A program made the translations under genes and the position numbers. A stretch of DNA of 64,000 nt from Haloarchaeobius sp. HME9146 (GTDB taxonomy: Archaea; Halobacteriota; Halobacteria; Halobacteriales; Natrialbaceae): contig NZ_JAODVR010000001.1 in the NCBI RefSeq assembly GCF_025399835.1, positions 1,426,001 through 1,490,000 on the forward strand. The letters are read 5' to 3'. This document shows positions 58,948-64,000 of this stretch, piece after piece. The notes under the pieces are model-generated. The model was not told the DNA's origin. It saw nothing but the letters and a program-made list of their open reading frames with translations, and searched no databases. The number at the start of each line of letters is the position of its first letter. The first letter of the stretch is position 1.

Positions 58948-60306
58948 ATGCGACGGCGGACCTATCTGGCTGGTGTCGGGAGTGTGTCGGGTGCCCTGGG
59001 TTCGCTGGCGGGGTGTCTGGGTGCGCGAGGGGACGGGGAGTCGAACCGGACGTCGACCGCCTCCCGTTCGCGCACTGCCGGGGCCAGCACTGCGCCTCGG
59101 TCCAACACGCCCACCGACCCGGACACACCAGTCGCGTACACGTATTGCCGGCCGACGGGGAACCGCGTCGCCGCTGGAGCGGGTGCTGTCGATGCGGTGG
59201 ACCCGGTCGACGTCGACCTCGGTGGCATCCCGCAGTGGCTCGTCGCCCTTCCCGAATCGAAGTGGCAGGGCGCGGGGACGCTCTGGGTCGCGATGCTGGG
59301 CGATGGCACGCTGGAGAGCGTCCGAACAGTGGGCCGCGACGTCGAACCGGGACCCTCGTTCCGCGCACTTTCACGGGCAAGTCCGGTCGCACTCGTCGGT
59401 GAGACAGGCGACTCGACCGACGAGGCTCCACGGTTGCTCGCACCCACTGGTTCCGAGTCACCACTCTCACATCCGGTCTCGGTCGCTGGCACACTGGTCC
59501 GGGTCGGTGGGTCCGGCGACCTGCTTGTCGGCGAGAACCGCCTCGACATCGATGCGCTCCCCGATAGCCGCGTGACCGTCGACCCCGATTCCGGTCGGGC
59601 CGTCGTCCTAGCCGGCGCGACCGACCGCTACGCCCACGGCGCACTCGGCGACGATATCGAGGCCAGTCGGGTCGTGGTCGTCGACGTGGCGAGTGCGACG
59701 GTCGAGGCGTCCATCGACGTCTCGCCGGCGGTCGTCGAGGGTATCGCACCCATCCTCGCGGACCTCACCGGCGACGGCCAGCGCGACATCGTCGTCACCG
59801 AGACCGACGCCGAGTCCGGTGCCCGACTGGTCGCCTACGACATGGCTGGCTCGCTGGTGGCCCGCGGGCCCGCCATCGGCTCGGGCTTTCGCTGGCGGCA
59901 CCAGCTCGCGGTCGCGCCGTTCGCCCCCGATGGCGAGCCCGAACTCGCCGTCACGAAGACGCCACACATCGGCGGCACGGTCGAGTTCTATCGCCGCCGC
60001 GGCGACCGACTGGACATCGCCGCGACGCGGGAGACGTACTCCTCGCACGCACTCGGCTCGCGCAATCTCGATATGGCCCGTGCGGGCGACTTCGACGGCG
60101 ACGGCCGGCTCGAACTCGTCGTGCCGACGCAGGACCGCCGTCGGCTCTGTGGATTGCATCGCATCGATGACACACCCGGCGTCACAGAGGCGTGGTGTCG
60201 GCGCGTTGATGGGGAGATTGCGACGAATCTGGCAGCTCAAGCGGCCGGCGCACTCGAACTCGGTGTCGGCCGGGCGGACGGCGTACTCCGTATCTGGCCG
60301 ACATGA
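58948..60306 (+). CDS. Tat lipoprotein with FG-GAP/VCBS-like repeats
   Basis: The protein is 452 aa. RRRTYLAGVGSVSGALGSLA with lipobox LAGC (Cys23) indicates a Tat-exported lipoprotein. A Ser/Thr/Arg-rich linker follows to about residue 60, then a propeller-like domain with calcium-type repeats DLTGDGQRDIVVTETD near 271 and DFDGDGRLELVVPTQD near 386. It is a cell-surface protein, possibly for adhesion or sugar binding; no catalytic residues are visible. Confidence 0.9.
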   Translation: MRRRTYLAGVGSVSGALGSLAGCLGARGDGESNRTSTASRSRTAGASTAPRSNTPTDPDTPVAYTYCRPTGNRVAAGAGAVDAVDPVDVDLGGIPQWLVALPESKWQGAGTLWVAMLGDGTLESVRTVGRDVEPGPSFRALSRASPVALVGETGDSTDEAPRLLAPTGSESPLSHPVSVAGTLVRVGGSGDLLVGENRLDIDALPDSRVTVDPDSGRAVVLAGATDRYAHGALGDDIEASRVVVVDVASATVEASIDVSPAVVEGIAPILADLTGDGQRDIVVTETDAESGARLVAYDMAGSLVARGPAIGSGFRWRHQLAVAPFAPDGEPELAVTKTPHIGGTVEFYRRRGDRLDIAATRETYSSHALGSRNLDMARAGDFDGDGRLELVVPTQDRRRLCGLHRIDDTPGVTEAWCRRVDGEIATNLAAQAAGALELGVGRADGVLRIWPT

Positions 60307-60346
60307 AAGACAAAGACCTTAGTGTAGGCTACGAAACGCGCGGGTA

Positions 60347-61315
60347 ATGAAAGCCGTCGTTCTCGCTGGAGGATACGCAACGCGACTGTGGCCCATCACC
60401 AAACATCGCCCCAAGATGTTCCTCCCTGTCGGCGACTCGACAGTCATCGACCAGATATTCGCCGAACTGGAAAACGACGACCGCATCGACGAGGTGTTCG
60501 TGAGCACGAACGAGAAGTTCGCGCCCGAGTTCGAGGAGCACCTCGCCGAGACCGACTTCGAGAAACCGACCCTCTCCGTCGAGGACACCTCCGAGGAGGA
60601 CGAGAAGTTCGGCGTCATCGGCGCGCTCGCCCAGCTCGTCGACCGCGAGGGCGTCGACGAGGACCTCGTCGTCATCGCCGGTGACAACCTCATCAGCTTC
60701 GACGTCTCGGAGTTCGTCGACTTCTTCGAGGCACAGGACTCGCCGTGTCTCGCGGCCTACGACGTGGGCTCGAAGGAGCTCGCGAAGTCCTACGGCCTCG
60801 TCGAGCTCGACGGGAAGCAGATCGTCGACTTCCAGGAGAAGCCCGACGACCCCAAGAGCACGCTGGTCTCCATCGCCTGCTACGCCTTCACCCGCGACAC
60901 CGTCGGCCTGCTGGAGGAGTACCTCGAGGGCGACAACAACCCCGACGAGCCCGGCTGGTTCATCCAGTGGCTCCAGAACCGCGAGCCGACGTACGCCTTC
61001 ACCTTCGAGGGGGCGTGGTTCGACATCGGGACCCCCGACTCCTACCTCGACGCGGTCGCGTGGTACCTCGGCGGCGAGAACTACGTCGCGGAGTCGGCCG
61101 AAATCGCCAACACGACCCTCGGCGAGAACGTCCACGTGATGGAGGGCGCAGAGATCACGGACAGCCACATCGAGGGGTCGGTCATCTTCCCGAACGCGAC
61201 CATCGAGGACTCGGACATCCGCGACTCCATCATCGACGAGAACACGCACCTCGACAACCTCGACCTCGCCGGCGCGCTCATCGGCGCACACACCCACATC
61301 ACGAACGGGCACTGA
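60347..61315 (+). CDS. Sugar-phosphate nucleotidyltransferase
   Basis: The protein is 322 aa. Nucleotide-binding motif VVLAGGYATRLWPITKHRPK at 4-23, then VVIAGDNLISFDV (metal Asp) and a C-terminal left-handed beta-helix with hexapeptide-like repeats (YVAESAEIANTTLGENVHVM, EITDSHIEGSVIFPNATIED). It activates a sugar phosphate with NTP to NDP-sugar, as in glucose-1-phosphate thymidylyl- or uridylyltransferases of N-glycan or polysaccharide pathways. Substrate not assignable. Confidence 0.93.
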   Translation: MKAVVLAGGYATRLWPITKHRPKMFLPVGDSTVIDQIFAELENDDRIDEVFVSTNEKFAPEFEEHLAETDFEKPTLSVEDTSEEDEKFGVIGALAQLVDREGVDEDLVVIAGDNLISFDVSEFVDFFEAQDSPCLAAYDVGSKELAKSYGLVELDGKQIVDFQEKPDDPKSTLVSIACYAFTRDTVGLLEEYLEGDNNPDEPGWFIQWLQNREPTYAFTFEGAWFDIGTPDSYLDAVAWYLGGENYVAESAEIANTTLGENVHVMEGAEITDSHIEGSVIFPNATIEDSDIRDSIIDENTHLDNLDLAGALIGAHTHITNGH

Positions 61316-61349
61316 GCCGGTTCGGGCGACGTTCTGGTTCTCTGCTCGA

Positions 61350-61601
61350 CTACTCGCCGCGGTCGCGCTCCCAGTCCGGGGGCGGGTCCCGGACGGTCTC
61401 GCTCTCTTTCGCGACGATACGCAGGTAGATCGCCAGGACGCTCCCCATGATGACGACACCGCCGACCAGCAGGTAGACGATGAGCGTCCCGGTCTCGTTC
61501 AACGCGAGCGTCGAGAGCAGGAGCAACAGGAGCAAGCCGAGGCCGACGATGACCGCGATGGCCTTGCGGAACGAGAGGAGGTGGTCGATGAGGTCGCTCA
61601 T
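61350..61601 (-). CDS. Small two-helix membrane protein
   Basis: The protein is 83 aa. MSDLIDHLLSFRKAIAVIVG begins a first hydrophobic helix (about 13-33); a second follows at about 40-62 (IVYLLVGGVVIMGSVLAIYL). The end is charged and cytoplasmic (ESETVRDPPPDWERDRGE). No family recognised; convergent with the nucleotidyltransferase gene. Confidence 0.8.
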   Translation of the reverse strand: MSDLIDHLLSFRKAIAVIVGLGLLLLLLLSTLALNETGTLIVYLLVGGVVIMGSVLAIYLRIVAKESETVRDPPPDWERDRGE

Positions 61602-61736
61602 GTGAGACGGGTCTGTGGGAGGGGAATTGACTGTTTTGGGTGCTGTTCGCTGGCGCTGTCGAGACGGGAACCGGTAGTCGCTCCGAATCGAGGGGCGGAA
61701 CTCGTACTATCGATGGTGGGGACGGCGAGCAGCTGA

Positions 61737-61970
61737 CTCGCGCTGGTGGCGATGGAGACCGCATCCGCACCGGCAACCACACCGCACCACACCCTCCCCA
61801 GCCGATTGCGCGCTTCCTTTCGCTCCGCTGGCGCTTCGCTCCAGTCCAGTGCTCATCCCTCGCGCGGCTCCGACTCGCGGTCGCACTGGCTCACGGGTCG
61901 TTCCTCCCCGTTCGCTGTCGAGGCGACTGCGTCGCCTCGCACGACACGCTCCTCGGCGCGCGCCAGAGAG
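61737..61970. repeat. Hairpin-rich dispersed intergenic element, copy C
   Basis: The 405-nt gap 61602-62006 holds no gene. This 234-nt element is colinear with 14569-14803: head CTCGCGCTGG then GATGGAGACCGCA, CCGCACCACACCCTCCCCAG, blocks CGCTTCGCTCC, TCCCTCGCGC, GCTCACGGG, and the end GCGCGCCA. It contains the perfect hairpin CGAGGCGAC-TGC-GTCGCCTCG (61919-61939), 9 bp with a 3-nt loop. The rest of the gap (61602-61736 and 61971-62006) shows nothing I can assign. Confidence 0.65.
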
Positions 61971-62006
61971 AAAGAAAGGGAATCGAGGCTATGGGCTGGG
62001 CCGGGT

Positions 62007-62921
62007 CTACAGCAGACCCAGCTCTTCGAGGTCCGCTTCGAGCGCGGCGGTGTCTTCCTCGTCCATCGTGGTGAGGGGGTCGCGAAGATCGCCCGCGTCG
62101 AAGCCGCGCAGGGAGAGCGCGGTCTTCACGCCGGCCATGTACGGGCCGCGCTTGAGGGCGTCGCGGATGTCGTACACCTGGCTCTGGAGTTCGCGGGCGC
62201 GGGCTTCGTCGCCCTCGTCGTAGGCGTCGTAGAGGTCGACGACGATCTCGGGGAAGACGTTCGCGACGGCCGAGACCATCCCGCTACAGCCGACTTCGAG
62301 ACCGGGGAACAGCAGGGAGTCCGACCCGGAGAGGAACGTGAGTTCGGGGTGGGCGTCGATGGCCTGCCCGAGCCACGGGACGTTCTTGCTGGAGTCCTTG
62401 ATGCCGACGAGGTTGTCGATGGTCGCGAGCTCGTCCACGGTGTCCAGCGAGAGGCTGTTTCCGGTCTTCGAGGGGATGTGGTAGACGTACACCGGGAGGT
62501 CGGTGGCGGCGCAGACCCGGCGGTAGTGTCGCAATGCGGCGTCGTGGTCGAGGGGGAAGTAGTACGGCGTGACGACGACGAGGCCGTCGGCACCGGCCTG
62601 TTCGGCGGCTTCGGCGCGTCGAAGCGTCTGGTGGGTGCTGGGTGCACCGACGCCGGCGATGACGGGAACACGGTCACCGACCGCGTCGACGACGGCCTCG
62701 ATGGCACGGTCGCTTTCTTCGCCGCCGAGCATCGGGCCCTCGCCGTTGGTCCCGAGCGGGAACACGCCGTGTGCGCCGCCGTCGACGACGTACTCCGCGT
62801 GGGCCGCCGTCTGCTCGTAGTCGACCGATTCGTCCTCGTGGAACGCCGTGATGGTCGGCGGGACGACCCCGTGGATGTCGAGCGGGTCGTCGCTGCCGGA
62901 TGTGGGTGCGTGGCTGACCAT
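62007..62921 (-). CDS. Dihydrodipicolinate synthase-family aldolase
   Basis: The protein is 304 aa. DapA-family core: TITAFHEDESVD near 23, GTNGEGPMLGGEESDRAIEA near 57-76 (usual GTTGE replaced by GTNGE), VYVYHIPSKTG near 144-154 (YHIP in place of YNIP) and the Schiff-base Lys in LVGIKDSSKN near 171-180. It is a class I aldolase or lyase; the changed motifs favour a keto-deoxy sugar acid aldolase over true DapA, but substrate is open. Confidence 0.9.
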   Translation of the reverse strand: MVSHAPTSGSDDPLDIHGVVPPTITAFHEDESVDYEQTAAHAEYVVDGGAHGVFPLGTNGEGPMLGGEESDRAIEAVVDAVGDRVPVIAGVGAPSTHQTLRRAEAAEQAGADGLVVVTPYYFPLDHDAALRHYRRVCAATDLPVYVYHIPSKTGNSLSLDTVDELATIDNLVGIKDSSKNVPWLGQAIDAHPELTFLSGSDSLLFPGLEVGCSGMVSAVANVFPEIVVDLYDAYDEGDEARARELQSQVYDIRDALKRGPYMAGVKTALSLRGFDAGDLRDPLTTMDEEDTAALEADLEELGLL

Positions 62922-62948
62922 GTGGCTAACAAATTACACGGAATCGAG

Positions 62949-63599
62949 TTAATTGTTGCTGTGCTCGTTCCATCGACCGCGGACCGTCTTCGCGAGTGGG
63001 CGGGCGACCAGCACGATCGCGAGGACACCGAACACCGCCAGCAGTCGCAGGTCGACGGGTGCCGTGCCGGTCGCGGCGCGGGCAGACTGGACGATGACCA
63101 TATACATCAGCACCCAGGGGGTGATACCGATGGCCGTCCCGAGCGCGAAGGAACCCGTGGGGACGTTCGAGAGCCCGGCTCCGTAGGACACCACGTCCGC
63201 GGGGGTGGGCGTGAGCCGGATGGCAATCATCCCGCGGAGGTCACCGGTCGCGCCGAACGCGTCGCTTCCAAGCTCGCGGAACCGGCCGAGGATAGCCGAG
63301 TCGCCCTCGTAGCGTTGCGCGAGCAGGTACGGGGGCATGGAGGTGAACACCGTCCCGACGATGGCGATGGGGAACCCGAGCCAGCCGAACCGGAGCAGGA
63401 TTATCAACGAGAACAGGCTCACCGGGAGCGCGAGGAACGGCCTGACGAGGTAGGCGAGGACCAGCGCGAGGAGGAAGACGTAGTCGTTCTCGACGGCCGC
63501 GACCAGCCCGGAGACGTCACCCTTGAGGAGGGTTCGGCCGACGATGGCGACGCTCACCAGCGCTAGGACGACGAGGACCGACCGGCGGGAAGCTCGCAT
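62949..63599 (-). CDS. TVP38/TMEM64-family (VTT domain) membrane protein
   Basis: The protein is 216 aa with about six hydrophobic segments. The VTT/SNARE-assoc core is recognisable: LVRPFLALPVSLFSLIILLR, TVFTSMPPYLLAQRYEG near 82-98, and IRLTPTPADVVSYGAGLSNV near 126-145, with the Pro-rich re-entrant loops. DedA-like proteins of this kind are thought to flip polyprenyl phosphate or phospholipid; that role here is inference. Confidence 0.9.
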   Translation of the reverse strand: MRASRRSVLVVLALVSVAIVGRTLLKGDVSGLVAAVENDYVFLLALVLAYLVRPFLALPVSLFSLIILLRFGWLGFPIAIVGTVFTSMPPYLLAQRYEGDSAILGRFRELGSDAFGATGDLRGMIAIRLTPTPADVVSYGAGLSNVPTGSFALGTAIGITPWVLMYMVIVQSARAATGTAPVDLRLLAVFGVLAIVLVARPLAKTVRGRWNEHSNN

Positions 63600-63689
63600 C
63601 TACCCTGTTTCAAGGGTAGGATTCACTTGACGGTTGCGAGATGGGGAGAGACGAACTGTTCCATCACTCCGTTCGTCGAGCTGCTGGGG

Positions 63690-63935
63690 TCACTCGCTGT
63701 CGCTATCGCCGGCGGTGTTCCCGGTGAGCACGCCGTAGAGGAACCCGAGGACGACCACGACGAAGCCGCCTTTGACGAGGCCGTCCGCGAGCGGGGACTG
63801 GGGAGGGAGCCCGGTCTGCTGGGTGATGAGGGCCTGGATGGTGAGGATACCGCCGGTGAGGATGGCTGCGATGCCGAGGAGCATGGGTCGGACACCTGCG
63901 AGTCGCGTCGTGGTGGAGGGACTGCTATCACTCAT
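63690..63935 (-). CDS. Small two-helix haloarchaeal membrane protein
   Basis: The protein is 81 aa. MSDSSPSTTTRLAGVRP leads into helix 1 (MLLGIAAILTGGILTIQALI) and helix 2 at about 55-71 (GFVVVVLGFLYGVL), with an acidic end. No named family recognised. The remaining 65 nt of the window hold an AT-rich stretch that may be its promoter. Confidence 0.75.
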   Translation of the reverse strand: MSDSSPSTTTRLAGVRPMLLGIAAILTGGILTIQALITQQTGLPPQSPLADGLVKGGFVVVVLGFLYGVLTGNTAGDSDSE

Positions 63936-64000
63936 TGTGTTGTCTGTGTGTCGTTGAACCGACGATTCCCGTGGGCGATAAATCAGTTTTCTGCTCGCGC

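Noticed and set aside
61643-61653. CTGTTCGCTGG, similar to the 3' tail of the RNA family
   Set aside because: No promoter, no start-X-stop and no interleaved stems upstream; chance match.
1-64000. tRNA, rRNA, CRISPR arrays, transposases, integrase or attachment sites
   Set aside because: Looked for typical T-arm and acceptor patterns, regular spaced repeats and DDE/tyrosine-recombinase motifs; none found by eye.

Overview
The window is chromosomal DNA of a halophilic archaeon (class Halobacteria). The evidence is high GC, very acidic proteins, mostly leaderless genes with a TATA box about 30 nt before the start codon, Tat signals on exported proteins, halocyanin, archaeal TFB, NreA, Spt5, FtsZ1 and CetZ, and many haloarchaeal families of unknown function. 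DUF numbers are given from memory of the families and were not searched. I see no tRNA, rRNA, CRISPR array, insertion sequence or prophage. The genus cannot be fixed from sequence alone.

Layout. 0-9 kb: household and metabolic genes (Nudix hydrolase, GpgS-like glycosyltransferase, MFS carrier, aldo/keto reductase, DHH phosphoesterase, SDR-type epimerase) with two tiny zinc-finger genes. 9-19.5 kb: a minus-strand type IV pilus-like gene cluster, read DUF7310, DUF7311, PilB/GspE ATPase, PilC/TadC membrane platform, then DUF7283, DUF7285, DUF7284, DUF7286 and DUF5791; a divergent CetZ tubulin follows. 20-31 kb: phosphatase, pyrophosphatase, PadR regulator, RNase HI, TFB, a beta-propeller-like protein, a Tat-exported acidic DUF7282 protein and the repair protein NreA. 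31-39 kb: a DUF5788-PolX-Mut7-C operon, AN1-rhomboid, endonuclease V and an SDR. 39-41.4 kb: a divergent two-domain halocyanin / copper nitrite reductase pair, which suggests denitrification. 41-50 kb: Get3/ArsA ATPase, aminotransferase, CinA, PHP protein, the ftsZ1-secE-spt5 block and D-aminoacyl-tRNA deacylase. 50-57 kb: cation antiporter, UspA, AroE, an acidic HhH protein and an overlapping pabB-pabA-pabC-type operon (folate branch). 57-64 kb: oxidoreductase, Rieske protein, HTH/zinc-ribbon protein, FG-GAP lipoprotein, nucleotidyltransferase, DapA-family aldolase and small membrane proteins.

Most notable signals. (1) Three intergenic copies (27663-27746 plus; 39031-39112 minus; 56890-56970 minus) of an 81-84 nt element. 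Each has its own promoter, a conserved start-codon/one-codon/TGA beginning, two stems that interleave as an H-type pseudoknot with compensatory changes between copies, and the same 3' tail CTGTTCGCYWG. This looks like a small structured RNA family that I do not recognise. (2) The promoters of these RNAs and of three pilus-cluster transcripts share one architecture at exact spacing: TATA at -30, GCGGCCA at -15 to -9, RTG at +1. That suggests one regulon joining the pilus genes and the RNAs. (3) Dispersed hairpin-rich intergenic elements (14569-14803 and 61737-61970 are colinear copies; 46200-46341 is a related hairpin cluster) and two similar 80-82 nt palindromes (30515-30596, 45744-45823).
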